The position numbers were made by a program, and so were the translations under genes. From the NCBI GenBank assembly GCA_030151725.1, contig JASLDD010000113.1, forward strand, positions 1 through 64,000: DNA of 64,000 nucleotides, read 5' to 3'. The notes under the pieces were generated by a model. The model worked only from the letters and a program-made list of their open reading frames with translations, made no database searches and was not told the origin of the DNA. Within the stretch, counting starts at the first letter, position 1, and the number at the start of each line of letters is the position of its first letter. This DNA comes from Solirubrobacteraceae bacterium. Its GTDB lineage: Bacteria > Actinomycetota > Thermoleophilia > Solirubrobacterales > Solirubrobacteraceae. Positions 35,069-44,174 of this stretch are shown here, piece after piece.

Positions 35069-36085
35069 TCACGGCGCAATCGTCGGTAGGCGCGAACCAC
35101 GCATCAATGCGCTTCCTCCCGCAGCCACCGCCCTCCAAGCGCCTGCCTCCTCGGGGCGCGAGCGGGCGAACAGCACGATTCGCGGCACGCTCACGGCGAC
35201 CGCGGTCAGACCGAGGACCATGCGCCGTGCGCGCCCGAAATGCGCATTGCCGTAGTGGAGGATGCCGTGGTAGATGGAGCGGATCCGCTGGCTCTTGCTC
35301 CAGCGCCCGAATGTGCCGCCGCCGAGGTGGCGGAAGACGGCCTCGGGGACGTAGAGGATCGGCCCGCGGGCGCTGAGGCGCAGCAGCAGATCGGAGTCCT
35401 CGAACCAGAACCAGAAGCGCTCATCCAGGCCGCCTACTGCCTGAAGGACGGCGCGGGGCACCATCAGCGCGGCGGCTGCAGGCTGGGCGTCGATGACCTG
35501 CACGCCGCTGTCGTGGGTGTGTACGCCGTGGTAGCGGCGAGTGATGGGATTGAAGGGCCACAGCTCCTCGATGCCGAGCATGATCACGAGGAAGTTGGCG
35601 AGTGTGGGGAAGGGCCGCGGGCGATAGCCGCTCTGGGTCTGGAGGGTGTCGGGGTCGACCAGGCGCCCGCCCGCCGCGACCGCATAGGGGTGCTCCTGCA
35701 GTGCACGAACCAGGAGCTCGACGGCGCCGGGTATGACGAGGATGTCCGAGTTGAGCAGCAGTACGTAGGGCGCATGGCCGAGCTCGACGCCGCGGTTGTT
35801 GGCCGCTGCGAACCCATGGGGCATCTCGAGCGGGACGACGGTCGTGCGCCGGGCCAGCTCCTCGCGCGCCGCCCCCGCACGGGGGTCGAAGGCGTTGTCC
35901 ACGACCATCACCTGCGCAACCGCAGTCGAGCTCTCGAGCTCGGCGACGCAGGCGAGGGTCATGTCGGCCATATCGGCTGAGACGATCACCACGTCCACGA
36001 GCGCCTGCCGGTCGAGGGGGGAGCCGTCGGGTGGGGGGTCGCGGGGAGCGTCGGGTGGAGAGGGAGGTAGCTTGTCCGCTTCCAT
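35069..36085 (-). CDS. GT2 family glycosyltransferase
   Basis: A 338-residue GT2 enzyme. After a Pro/Asp-rich N-terminus come VDVVIVSADMADMTLACVAEL, VVDNAFDPRAG (a variant of the usual DNxSxD), LLNSDI as metal site and WFEDSDLLLRLSARG. The C-terminal 45 residues are basic with a short hydrophobic stretch. I start at the ATG at 36085, which overlaps the possible ATG of the divergent gene in the tetranucleotide CATG. Confidence 0.87.
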   Translation of the reverse strand: MEADKLPPSPPDAPRDPPPDGSPLDRQALVDVVIVSADMADMTLACVAELESSTAVAQVMVVDNAFDPRAGAAREELARRTTVVPLEMPHGFAAANNRGVELGHAPYVLLLNSDILVIPGAVELLVRALQEHPYAVAAGGRLVDPDTLQTQSGYRPRPFPTLANFLVIMLGIEELWPFNPITRRYHGVHTHDSGVQVIDAQPAAAALMVPRAVLQAVGGLDERFWFWFEDSDLLLRLSARGPILYVPEAVFRHLGGGTFGRWSKSQRIRSIYHGILHYGNAHFGRARRMVLGLTAVAVSVPRIVLFARSRPEEAGAWRAVAAGGSALMRGSRLPTIAP

Positions 36086-36119
36086 GAGCGCATCATTGCC
36101 GAGAGCCGCAGAGGGAGCC

Positions 36120-37073
36120 GTGCCACAGCTCACGGTGGCGGTTCTCTCCTACGACGGTCGCCATCTGCTCGAGACGTTCCTGCCATCGCTGGCTAGCCAG
36201 AGCTTCAGGGACTTCGAGGTGGTCGTCGTAGACAACGGCTCGCGCGACGACACAGTGACGTGGTTGGCGGAGAACTGGCCGCAGGCGCAGGTGATCTCGC
36301 TGCCCGAGAACATCGGCGTGACAGGCGCGCTGAACGTGTGCGCGCACGCGGGCCATGGCGAGCTGCTGGCTTTGTTCAACAACGACATGGAGCTCGAGCC
36401 ACACTGCCTAGGCGAGCTGGTGGCGGCGCTTCAGGAGCACCCGGAGGCGGGCTGGGCAGCGGCCAAGCTGCGCGACTTCGAGCAGCGAGACCTGCTGGAC
36501 GGAGCGGGCGATGTGTTCACGTGGGCGGCCACGGGCGGGCGGCGCGGACATGGGGAGCGCGACGACGGCCAGTACGACACGGCGGGGGAGATCTTCGGAG
36601 CGTGCGGCGGCGCGGCGCTGTATCGGCGCTCGGTGCTGCGGCTGGTGGGGGACTTCGACGAGGACTTCTTTGCTTTCTACGAGGACGTCGACTGGAACCT
36701 GCGCGCGCAGCTGGCGGGCTTCAGCTGCCGGTATGTGCCCACCGCAGTGGCCTACCACATGGGCAGCGCCACGATCGGACGTGGCCTCTCAGACTTCACC
36801 CGCTACCACCTGTGGCGCAACACGCTGTGGATCATTGCCAAGGACATCCCCGCAGGCGCGCTCCTGCGCCACGCCCCCCAACTCGTGCTCGGGCAGCTGC
36901 TCAACCTGGCGGTGGCGATACGCGACCGCAAGCTCGGCATCTGGCTGCGCGTGTGGCGCGACGCCCTGCGAGGGCTGCCGCGAGTGCTGCGCAAGCGTCG
37001 CCAAGTACAGACGCGCAGACGGATCGGGGCAGCCGCGCTGGAGGCAGTCGTGGGACCAGATGTGGGTCCGTGA
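36120..37073 (+). CDS. GT2 family glycosyltransferase
   Basis: A 317-residue GT2 enzyme: PQLTVAVLSYDGRHLLE, VVDNGSRDDT, the LFNNDMELE metal site and FYEDVDWNLRAQLAG. I start it at GTG 36120 because GAGGGAG stands just before it and the fold begins at once; an ATG at 36084 would add twelve residues and would overlap the start of the divergent gene at 36085. A C-terminal helix region (residues about 240-280) is hydrophobic. It stands alone on the plus strand, ending 42 bases before the end of a convergent methyltransferase gene. Confidence 0.87.
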   Translation: MPQLTVAVLSYDGRHLLETFLPSLASQSFRDFEVVVVDNGSRDDTVTWLAENWPQAQVISLPENIGVTGALNVCAHAGHGELLALFNNDMELEPHCLGELVAALQEHPEAGWAAAKLRDFEQRDLLDGAGDVFTWAATGGRRGHGERDDGQYDTAGEIFGACGGAALYRRSVLRLVGDFDEDFFAFYEDVDWNLRAQLAGFSCRYVPTAVAYHMGSATIGRGLSDFTRYHLWRNTLWIIAKDIPAGALLRHAPQLVLGQLLNLAVAIRDRKLGIWLRVWRDALRGLPRVLRKRRQVQTRRRIGAAALEAVVGPDVGP

Positions 37074-37115
37074 GCTTCCGAGTCCACACCCACATACCTA
37101 CTCCGCCAACGTGAG

Positions 37116-38024
37116 TCAGGCGTCCTTGACGAGCAGCAGGGTGAGCGCCGCGCCGTAGCCGCGCCGGGCTTCCAGTGGCACCAACGCCGCCGTGATGGCC
37201 TGCGCTGTGCGGATGACAACGGCAGAGCTGTCTGAGCGCGCGGGGCGGCGGCGCAGGGCCCAGGCCCATCCGTGCAGGCTGCAGACCCTGCCGAAGGGAT
37301 CGCCGGTGGTGGACTCGAGCAGCCGCATGCCCAGGGAACGCAGCTTCGCCACAAGCGCCTGCTCGGGCATCAGGCACAGGTGCCGGGGCGCGTCGAGGTG
37401 CGCCCAGCGAGCGCGCAGGAGCCGGAACTGCAGCGAGCTCGGGTTGGGCACGCCCACCGCGAGCACGCCGCCGGGCTGCAGGCCCTCGGCGGCGGCCTGC
37501 AGCATCTCGGCGGGATCGCGCAGGTGCTCGAGCACGTGCCACATGGCGATGGCGCGGGCCGGAGGCAGAGCCCGCAGCTCGGCGACCGGCTGATCGCTGC
37601 AGATGGCCCTGATCCCAAGACCGTCCTGCATGTACTCACAGCACTGCCGGTCCATCTCGATCGCCGTCACCTCGAACCCCTGCTGCTTGGCCGCCGCGCT
37701 GAAGCCGCCGGGGCCGGCCCCGATGTCGATCAGGGGACCTGGCTCGACGTGGCTGCGCAGGCGCTCAGCCCGCCAGGACTCGACCTCCTCGAGGGTTACG
37801 TTCTGCGTCCACTCGGGCTGGCCGTTGTCATCGAAGCGGTGGTAGTCGCCCACGTAGTAGCGCGCCAAGTCGTCGGGCACGTCCACCATGAACACGGTCC
37901 CGCAGGCGCTGCAGCGGTTGTAGGCGAAGGACTCCGAGGTGCTTTCCCGATTGCGATCCCCTGCCGTGAGCGCGGGGCTCGAGCCGGCGCCGCAGAGTGG
38001 GCACGATCGCTCGTCGGCGGTCAT
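37116..38024 (-). CDS. SAM-dependent methyltransferase with N-terminal zinc ribbon
   Basis: A 302-residue class I methyltransferase. Residues 9-45 carry two CxxC pairs (CPLCG, CSACG) forming a zinc ribbon. Motif I is LIDIGAGPGGFSAAAK (about 98-113), then VTAIEMD, and MWHVLEHLRDP is the usual post-motif. The C-terminus has a hydrophobic end. It is the last gene of the minus-strand operon that starts with rfbF, 11 bases after the flippase gene. It may methylate a sugar of the glycan; no substrate can be read from the sequence. Confidence 0.86.
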   Translation of the reverse strand: MTADERSCPLCGAGSSPALTAGDRNRESTSESFAYNRCSACGTVFMVDVPDDLARYYVGDYHRFDDNGQPEWTQNVTLEEVESWRAERLRSHVEPGPLIDIGAGPGGFSAAAKQQGFEVTAIEMDRQCCEYMQDGLGIRAICSDQPVAELRALPPARAIAMWHVLEHLRDPAEMLQAAAEGLQPGGVLAVGVPNPSSLQFRLLRARWAHLDAPRHLCLMPEQALVAKLRSLGMRLLESTTGDPFGRVCSLHGWAWALRRRPARSDSSAVVIRTAQAITAALVPLEARRGYGAALTLLLVKDA

Positions 38025-38035
38025 TCGCGAGGACC

Positions 38036-39541
38036 CTAGCGAACGCCTTGACCGAGACGCACAGCCAGGATCTCGCGCACCTCGGGGGGAAAGCGCCCGA
38101 GCGCCCGCAGGATGGCGAAGAAGACGAGGCTCGCAACCAGCACGCCGATCAGCGGATGGACAGGCAGTAACAGCCCTACCGCCAGCGCGACGCCCCCCGC
38201 CACGGCGGCCACGAGCAGGGTGGACAGCGGCAGGGACACCCGCGGGGAGGCGCGCTTGAGCATCGCCACCTGGCTGATCGCCAGGCCGGCCTCACCGACG
38301 AGAGCGCCGAGCGCGGCCCCGCGGGCGCCGAGAGACGGGGCCAGCGAGAGGGTGAGCACGGCGGATATGGCCAGGGCCATGAGGTTCGCATAGAGCACCT
38401 CGCGATAGCGCCTCTGCATCAGCAGGGGATAGCCACAGGCAACGGCCACGAAGCTCGCGATCAGCGCCGGGCCCTGAATGCGCAGCACCTCGATGGAGGG
38501 GTCGGCGCCGGCGATCAGGTGGATGGCAAAGCCCGCGCCGACCTCCACGCACAGCACCAGCCACGTCCCCGCCAGCAGCGCCAGCTCGAATATGCGCCCG
38601 CTGGCGAACTCAAAGCGCGCTGAGTCCTCGCGCTCGGCACGGGCAAGGATGGGAAAGGCGGCACTGATGACCAGCACGGGGATCGCCACGAGCACTTCTG
38701 TGATGCGAAATGACGTCGCGAAGTACCCCGTCTGCGTGGCGCCGGAGGTGAGCGACATGACGACCAAGGCAACGCGGAAATAAACGATGTTCACGGCCGC
38801 GATCACCGCCCAGGGCACCGTCTCGCGCAGCAGCCGCCACCAGCGGCCCGCGTGGAAGGACGGCCGCAGAGAGGTGTAGCGGATGACCAGCGGGATGGTG
38901 AACAGCAGCGACACACCAGAGGCGGGAATCGCCACGGCGAGCAGCGGCAGCAGGTGCGCGCCCGCCAGAGCCAGGGCGACGAGCAGGCCCACGTTTACGA
39001 CCTGGCGCAGTATTTCCACGGCTGAGACCCAGCCGAAGCGCAGCTGCGCCTGCAGGGTCGTGGAGAGAGTGCTCTGCAGAAGCTGCAGCACGAGGCCGGC
39101 GCCCGCCAGGGCGGTGCCGGCGACCATCGTGGAGCCGTAGCCAGCAGCCGCGGCGAAGGCGACCGCGAACAGCACCCCGGCGAGCGTCACCGTCAGCCTC
39201 ATGCCGATCGCCGAGGCCATCATCTCGCGCCTGCGCTCCTCGCCCAGGGTCGCGAATTCGCGCAGCACGATGCTGTTGAGCCCCCCCTCGGTAAAACCGG
39301 CGACGATCGTCACGAGCGCCACCACGGTGGTGTAGCGCCCGAAGCCGGGGCCGCCGAGGTGTTCGATCAGGACACGGGCCGAGATCAGCGAGAGCAGGAT
39401 CCCAAGGACGTAGGAGCCGGTGCGTAGGACGCTGCCGCGTAGCGCCACCCCGCCCGCGGCGCTCGTGTCGAGAAGGTCGGCGGCAGCGCCCTCGCGCTGC
39501 TCGCCTGCAGGTCCGCTCGCCGAGCTGGACGCCACGCTCAC
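38036..39541 (-). CDS. Wzx/MATE-type polysaccharide flippase
   Basis: A 501-residue polytopic protein with about 12-14 helices starting near residue 35 (LRGSVLRTGSYVLGILLSLIS in outline), of the polysaccharide transporter family. I start at GTG 39541, overlapping the upstream stop (GTGA). It sits directly behind the sugar-nucleotide genes, so it probably exports the glycan that holds the sugar they make. It resembles the flippase at 3520-5007 in layout (LLISARVLIEHLGGPGFGRY against LTGATVPLMTRHLGVADFGR) and may be a paralogue. Confidence 0.88.
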   Translation of the reverse strand: MSVASSSASGPAGEQREGAAADLLDTSAAGGVALRGSVLRTGSYVLGILLSLISARVLIEHLGGPGFGRYTTVVALVTIVAGFTEGGLNSIVLREFATLGEERRREMMASAIGMRLTVTLAGVLFAVAFAAAAGYGSTMVAGTALAGAGLVLQLLQSTLSTTLQAQLRFGWVSAVEILRQVVNVGLLVALALAGAHLLPLLAVAIPASGVSLLFTIPLVIRYTSLRPSFHAGRWWRLLRETVPWAVIAAVNIVYFRVALVVMSLTSGATQTGYFATSFRITEVLVAIPVLVISAAFPILARAEREDSARFEFASGRIFELALLAGTWLVLCVEVGAGFAIHLIAGADPSIEVLRIQGPALIASFVAVACGYPLLMQRRYREVLYANLMALAISAVLTLSLAPSLGARGAALGALVGEAGLAISQVAMLKRASPRVSLPLSTLLVAAVAGGVALAVGLLLPVHPLIGVLVASLVFFAILRALGRFPPEVREILAVRLGQGVR

Positions 39542-40467
39542 GAGACCCGCTCGCGCCACCAGGCAACCGTGCGCTCGATCCCCTCGGCCAGGCTCACCTG
39601 TGACTCGAAGCCGACCTCTTCGCGAAGCCGCGCGATCTCCGCAACAAGCTGCGCGGGCTCGCTCTCGCGCTGGGCAAGCGCGCCCCACTGCAGAAGCTCC
39701 GGGCGTCCCACCGCCTCACCGGCCAGGGCGAGCAGCTCGCGAATGCTCGTTGGTTGCCCCGAGCCGACGTTCACGGCTCCCTGCACGTCGCTGTCGAGGA
39801 TCGCCGCAAATGCGCCGGCCACGTCCTCCACAAACATCAGGTCGCGCACATGCGTTCCCAGCGGCGCACGCGCAGGCTGACCCGCGAGCAGCGATCCGAT
39901 CACGCTCGCGAGCAGGCGCCCAGGCCCTTCGGCGGGACCGTAGGGGGTGAAGATGCGCCCCCAGGCGAGCTCGATGCCTGCGCCCGCGGCAAAGCGCTCG
40001 GCGACACGGCGGGTGGCGTCCTTGGCCACGCCATACAGCGTTTCCGGCTCAAGCGGGGCGGTGGCCTCGGCGTAGCGATCGAGCGACCACTGATACTCGG
40101 CGCACGTCCCCGCCATCACGGCCCGCTGCCCGCCGGCGTCCACGAAGCAACGCAGCAACCGCAGCGTCGCCTCGACCCACACGAGATTCTCGGGCGCATG
40201 CCAGTAGCGGCCGTGCTCCACATACCAGGCCATGTGCACGAGGCTCTGGGGCCGCACGGCGCTCACGAGCGCTTGGACAGCCTCGGGGTCTGGGAGGTCG
40301 GCGCTGTGCCACACCACGGGGGCGGCGTCCGCGCCGTCGGCTTGTGGCTGAGGCTCCGGCGCCGATGCGCGAGAGACGGCGTGCACCTCGTGGCCGGCTC
40401 GCTGGAGGGCCCGCAGGGTGGGCGCTCCGAGGAAGCCCCCGGCGCCGGTCAGCAGCACACGGCTCAC
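39538..40467 (-). CDS. NAD-dependent epimerase/dehydratase (SDR), probable sugar-nucleotide 4-ketoreductase
   Basis: A 309-residue extended SDR enzyme. TGAGGFLG is the NAD(P)-binding loop at residues 7-14, AGTCAEY carries the Ser/Thr, and YGVAK is the catalytic YxxxK. It lies after the RmlC-like epimerase in a pathway operon, which is where a 4-ketoreductase such as RmlD or TylC4 would be expected. Starts with GTG; overlaps the upstream stop by four bases. It could also be a 4-epimerase; the sequence alone does not decide. Confidence 0.85.
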   Translation of the reverse strand: MSRVLLTGAGGFLGAPTLRALQRAGHEVHAVSRASAPEPQPQADGADAAPVVWHSADLPDPEAVQALVSAVRPQSLVHMAWYVEHGRYWHAPENLVWVEATLRLLRCFVDAGGQRAVMAGTCAEYQWSLDRYAEATAPLEPETLYGVAKDATRRVAERFAAGAGIELAWGRIFTPYGPAEGPGRLLASVIGSLLAGQPARAPLGTHVRDLMFVEDVAGAFAAILDSDVQGAVNVGSGQPTSIRELLALAGEAVGRPELLQWGALAQRESEPAQLVAEIARLREEVGFESQVSLAEGIERTVAWWRERVS

Positions 40468-41000
40468 GGCTTGAAGTCCGGGTAGGTGGCGTCGCGCTTG
40501 GAGATCGTGCGCTTGCCGTGGGGGGCGGGCCAGCGGATGGCGAAGGCGGGGTCATCCCAGCGCACTCCGCGCGCGGACTTGGCCACGTATGGCGCGCCCA
40601 TCTGGTAGAGCACCTCGCAGTCGCTGCTCAAGGTCTGAAAGCCGTGAGCGAGCCCTGCAGGGATGTAGAGGGCGAGCCTGTTGGCGGCGCTCAGCTCGAC
40701 CCCGTGCCAAGCGCAGTAGGTGGCGGAGTCGGGGCGCAGGTCCACGGCCACGTCGAAGATGGAGCCGCGCACGCTGCGCACGAGCTTTGACTCGCCGTGG
40801 GGCTCTGCCTGGTAGTGCATGCCCCGCAGGGTGTCCCGTTGGGTGTTGAAGGAGGCGTTGCATTGGGCGACGGTGGGATCGAGGCCGCGATCGCGGAACT
40901 CGGTGGCGTCGAAGGTCCGGGCGAACCAGCCACGCTCGTCGCCCAGCTGCTCGAGCTCTATGACCCACACCCCCGACAGCGGCGTGTCGATGAACCGCAT
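40464..41000 (-). CDS. RmlC-like sugar-nucleotide 3,5- or 5-epimerase
   Basis: A 178-residue cupin enzyme of the dTDP-4-dehydrorhamnose 3,5-epimerase family. The catalytic histidine is H62 in LRGMHYQ; Y132 and Y138 (VLYQMGAPY) and the GVRWDDP aspartates align with the RmlC site at the family's positions. No dTDP-glucose genes are near; the operon makes a CDP sugar, so the substrate is probably CDP-4-keto-6-deoxyhexose. If C3 has already been methylated only C5 can be inverted, as in the mycarose pathway enzyme TylC7/EvaD. That assignment is inference. Confidence 0.88.
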   Translation of the reverse strand: MRFIDTPLSGVWVIELEQLGDERGWFARTFDATEFRDRGLDPTVAQCNASFNTQRDTLRGMHYQAEPHGESKLVRSVRGSIFDVAVDLRPDSATYCAWHGVELSAANRLALYIPAGLAHGFQTLSSDCEVLYQMGAPYVAKSARGVRWDDPAFAIRWPAPHGKRTISKRDATYPDFKP

Positions 41001-41037
41001 CAGCTCCCCACCGGACCGGGGTTGGCGGCGGGAGCGC

Positions 41038-42270
41038 TCACGATATGAGCGTCAGCTCCGGCGTGCGCGCGGCAAAGCGCCCGCCCCACTCGCGAATGAA
41101 GCTGAGCTGCTCGACGATCTCGTCCTTGAGGTTCCAGGGGAGGATCAGCACCACGTCGGGGCGCTCCTCGCGGATGGCATCGGGGGAGCGGATAGGGATG
41201 TGGCTGCCGGGCAGGAGGTGATCCTGCTTGTGAGGGTTGAGGTCGCAGGTGTAGTCGATGAAGTCGCGCCCGATGCCGCAGTAGTTGAGCAGCGTGTTGC
41301 CCTTGGCGGGAGCGCCGTAGCCGACGATCGACAGGCCCTGCTCCTTGAGGTCGATCAGGAAGGAGAGGATCTGGCGCTTGTCGCGCTCCACGCGGCGGCC
41401 GTAGCCGAGGTAGGTCTCGAGGCTCTCATAGCCGGCCGCTCGCTCGCGCTCGCGCAGCTCACGAGCGGCGCTCGTTTCGGGCTTGTCGCGATCCTCGGCG
41501 TGGGCGCCGTAGACGCGCAGCGAGCCGCCGTGCGTGGGCAGCTCCTCGACATCGAACAGACGCAGGCCGTGGGCTTCAAAGACGCGGCTGACGGTGAGGA
41601 AGGAGAAGTAGGAGAAGTGCTCGTGGTAGATGGTGTCCCATTGGTTGTCCTCGATCAGGCGCATCAGGTGAGGGAACTCCATCGTGATGACCCCGTCTGG
41701 CGCCAGCAGGATCTTCATGCCGGCGACGAAGTCGTTGAGGTGGGGTACGTGGGCGAGCACGTTGTTGCCGAGCAGCAGATCCGCAGCGGACTCCTCGGCA
41801 AGCGATTGGGCGGTTTGCACGCCGAAGAACTCGACCAGCGTGGGAATGCCCTTCTGGAGCGCGACCTTGGCGACGTTGGCGGCCGGCTCGATGCCCAGGA
41901 CGGGGATCTGGCGCTCGTGGAAGAACTGCAGCAGATAGCCGTCGTTTGAGGCGATCTCCACGACGTGGCTGCTCTCATCCAGCCCGAGGCGCTCGATCAT
42001 CTGCTCGGAGTAGCGGCGGCTGTGCTCGATCCAGCTGGATGAGTAGGACGAGAAGTAGGCGTAGTCGGAGAAGATCGCCTCGGGGGTCTCGAACTCCTCG
42101 AGCTGCACCAGGAAGCACTTGTCGCAGACGAGCGCCCGCAGCGGATAGAAGGGCTCCATGCTGTTGGACGCCTGAGGCGGCAGATACGAGTTGGCGAGCG
42201 GCGACATGCCGAGATCCGCAAACACGGCATCGAGGGGCGCACCACAGAAACGGCAGGGAGTCTGGCTCAT
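41038..42270 (-). CDS. Sugar-nucleotide C-methyltransferase (TylC3-like)
   Basis: A 410-residue protein with the three parts of NDP-hexose C-methyltransferases: an N-terminal zinc-binding domain (CRFCG, CDKC at about residue 55), a central SAM domain with VVEIASNDGYLLQFF (about 110-124) and NNVLAHVPHLNDF, and a C-terminal domain with IVGYGAPAKGNTLLNY. EIASNDGY is diagnostic of the TylC3/EvaC branch, which methylates C3 of 4-keto sugars. I start at the ATG at 42270, which overlaps the rfbG stop (ATGA). In this operon the likely product is a C3-methyl-branched CDP-6-deoxyhexose. Confidence 0.9.
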   Translation of the reverse strand: MSQTPCRFCGAPLDAVFADLGMSPLANSYLPPQASNSMEPFYPLRALVCDKCFLVQLEEFETPEAIFSDYAYFSSYSSSWIEHSRRYSEQMIERLGLDESSHVVEIASNDGYLLQFFHERQIPVLGIEPAANVAKVALQKGIPTLVEFFGVQTAQSLAEESAADLLLGNNVLAHVPHLNDFVAGMKILLAPDGVITMEFPHLMRLIEDNQWDTIYHEHFSYFSFLTVSRVFEAHGLRLFDVEELPTHGGSLRVYGAHAEDRDKPETSAARELRERERAAGYESLETYLGYGRRVERDKRQILSFLIDLKEQGLSIVGYGAPAKGNTLLNYCGIGRDFIDYTCDLNPHKQDHLLPGSHIPIRSPDAIREERPDVVLILPWNLKDEIVEQLSFIREWGGRFAARTPELTLIS

Positions 42271-43376
42271 GGCGAGGGAGCAGCGTATTGAAAGGACTCG
42301 ATCTGCCCCAGGGTCACGGCGCCCATGTCCTCGCCGGCCTGCAGCGAGCGATACCAGTCGACGATGCTCTGGAGGGCTCTGTCCAGGGGCACCAGTGGGC
42401 GCCAGCCCAGACGGGTGCGTACGCGGGAGGAGTCGAGCTTGAGAAAGCGCGCCTCGTGCGGATGGGGGCCGTCGTCGAGCGTCCAGGCGAGGTCGGAGGA
42501 CCACAGCTCGGCCAGGCGCTCGACGATTGCCCCCACGGGTCGGGCGTCCTCGTCGGTGGGTCCGAAGTTCCAGCCGGTGGCGTGCTCGTTTGACTCCCAC
42601 AGGGCCTGGGCGAGCACGAGGTAGCCGCTGAGGGGGTTGAGCACGTGCTGCCAGGGGCGCAGCGAGTTGGGGTTGCGCACGCGCACGTCCTCACCGGCCA
42701 GCGCCGCAGACATGACGTCGGGGACCAGGCGGTCCTCGCCCCAGTCGCCGCCACCGATCACGTTGCCGGCCCTGGCGGATGCCAGCCTGGGGCCGTCGGG
42801 GCTTGAGAAGAAGGAGCGCCTGAAGGCCGACGCGATCAGCTCGGCGCAGCCCTTGGAGCTCGAATAGGGGTCATGGCCGCCCATGGGCTCATCCTCGCGA
42901 TAGCCCCACTCCCACTCACGGTTCTCATAGCACTTGTCCGAGGTCACATTCACGATCGCGCGCACACCCGGACCATGCAGGCGCACGGCGTCGAGCACGT
43001 TGACGGTGCCCATGACGTTCGTCTCATAGGTCTCGCGGGGCTCTGCAAAGGAGCGGCGCACGAGCGACTGGGCGGCCATGTGGATGACGACCTCAGGGTC
43101 GGCCTGGGCAAGCGCGCGGGCGAGGGCGTCGGGGTCGCGCACGTCGCCCTCGATGCTTTGCATGCCATCGGCCACTCGCGCCAGCTCATACAGCGAGGGC
43201 TCTGTGGGAACGCCGTTTGAGAAGCCCACCACGTTGGCCCCGAGCGCCTGCAGCCACAGCGACAGCCACGCGCCCTTGAAGCCGGTGTGGCCCGTCAGGA
43301 GCACGCGGCGGCCCTGCCAGAATGCGGGCTCGACGATCCCGCTGCCGGGCGCGGGGGCGCTGCTTGTCAGGCCCAT
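42267..43376 (-). CDS. rfbG: CDP-glucose 4,6-dehydratase
   Basis: A 369-residue extended SDR dehydratase making CDP-4-keto-6-deoxy-glucose. [19 protein letters not shown] is the N-terminal signature of Rfb[10 protein letters not shown] follows, and [12 protein letters not shown] carries the YxxxK. The later [10 protein letters not shown] and [10 protein letters not shown] blocks are also specific to the family. I start at the ATG at 43376; another ATG at 43406 would add ten residues and overlap the rfbF end by 40 bases. It follows rfbF and precedes a C-methyltransferase; no RfbH-type 3-dehydratase is present, so a 3,6-dideoxy sugar is not expected. Confidence 0.94.
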   Translation of the reverse strand: MGLTSSAPAPGSGIVEPAFWQGRRVLLTGHTGFKGAWLSLWLQALGANVVGFSNGVPTEPSLYELARVADGMQSIEGDVRDPDALARALAQADPEVVIHMAAQSLVRRSFAEPRETYETNVMGTVNVLDAVRLHGPGVRAIVNVTSDKCYENREWEWGYREDEPMGGHDPYSSSKGCAELIASAFRRSFFSSPDGPRLASARAGNVIGGGDWGEDRLVPDVMSAALAGEDVRVRNPNSLRPWQHVLNPLSGYLVLAQALWESNEHATGWNFGPTDEDARPVGAIVERLAELWSSDLAWTLDDGPHPHEARFLKLDSSRVRTRLGWRPLVPLDRALQSIVDWYRSLQAGEDMGAVTLGQIESFQYAAPSP

Positions 43377-44137
43377 GTTCGCCAGGGCGCCTGCCCGGTC
43401 TGCCATAGCTGCTCGAGATGGTTGCGGTCGCGCAGCGTGTCCATGGCCTGCCAGAAGCCCTCGTGGCGATAGGAGGCGAGTTGGCCTTCGCGCGCCAGCG
43501 CCCGCATGGGCTCCTGCTCCCAGATCGTCGCGTCGTCGTCCAGGAAGCGCGCCACGGAAGGCGAGAGCACGAAGAAGCCGCCGTTGGTCCAGCCGCCGTC
43601 GCCGCGCGGCTTCTCCTCGAACTCGCGCACCCGCGACCCATCCACGTCAAGCGCCCCGAAGCGCCCCGGCGGCTGTACGGCGGTCACGGTGGCGTCTGTT
43701 TCCTGCTGGCGGTGAAAGTCGATCAGGGCGCTCACGTCCACGTCGGCCACGCCGTCGCCGTAGGTGAAGCAGAAGTCCTCCTCACCGAGGTAGTGCAGGA
43801 CCCGCCGCAGGCGCCCCCCGGTCATGGTGCCCTCGCCTGTGTCCACGAGGGTCACACGCCATGGCTCGGTCTCAGAGCGATGGACCTCCATGTCTCCGCT
43901 TGCCAGGTCGAAGGTCACGTCGCAAGTGTGCAGGTAGTAGTTGGCGAAGTACTCCTTGATCAGATAGCCCTTGTAGCCGAGGCAGATGACGAACTCGTCG
44001 ATGCCGTGGGCGGCGTAGATCTTCATGATGTGCCACAGAATTGGCTTGCCGCCGATTTCCACCATTGGCTTGGGACGCGCGGCGGTCTCCTCGCTCAAAC
44101 GCGAGCCGAAGCCACCGGCCAGGATCACGGCCTTCAC
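43367..44137 (-). CDS. rfbF: Glucose-1-phosphate cytidylyltransferase
   Basis: A 256-residue nucleotidyltransferase making CDP-glucose from CTP and glucose-1-phosphate. [17 protein letters not shown] and [19 protein letters not shown] at the N-terminus are the RfbF signature, and the length matches the family (about 257). [10 protein letters not shown] is the sugar/metal region. I start at GTG 44137, giving the standard N-terminus; the longer open frame is shadow. It is the first gene of a seven-gene operon and has a TACCCT box eight bases upstream. Confidence 0.95.
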   Translation of the reverse strand: MKAVILAGGFGSRLSEETAARPKPMVEIGGKPILWHIMKIYAAHGIDEFVICLGYKGYLIKEYFANYYLHTCDVTFDLASGDMEVHRSETEPWRVTLVDTGEGTMTGGRLRRVLHYLGEEDFCFTYGDGVADVDVSALIDFHRQQETDATVTAVQPPGRFGALDVDGSRVREFEEKPRGDGGWTNGGFFVLSPSVARFLDDDATIWEQEPMRALAREGQLASYRHEGFWQAMDTLRDRNHLEQLWQTGQAPWRTWA

Positions 44138-44145
44138 AGCAGCGC

Positions 44146-44151
44146 AGGGTA
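44146..44151 (-). promoter_or_regulatory. Candidate -10 element (TACCCT) for the CDP-sugar operon
   Basis: On the minus strand TACCCT ends eight bases before the rfbF GTG, within a 37-base gap behind the ASST gene. Spacing fits a leaderless transcript. Read-through from the ASST gene upstream is also possible. Confidence 0.33.
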
Positions 44152-44174
44152 GTGGACGGTGCCCCCGGCAGCGC

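Noticed and set aside
41038..43406. RfbH-type dehydratase for a CDP-3,6-dideoxyhexose
   Set aside because: No PLP/iron-sulfur dehydratase is found between rfbG and the end of the operon; the C-methyltransferase takes that place.
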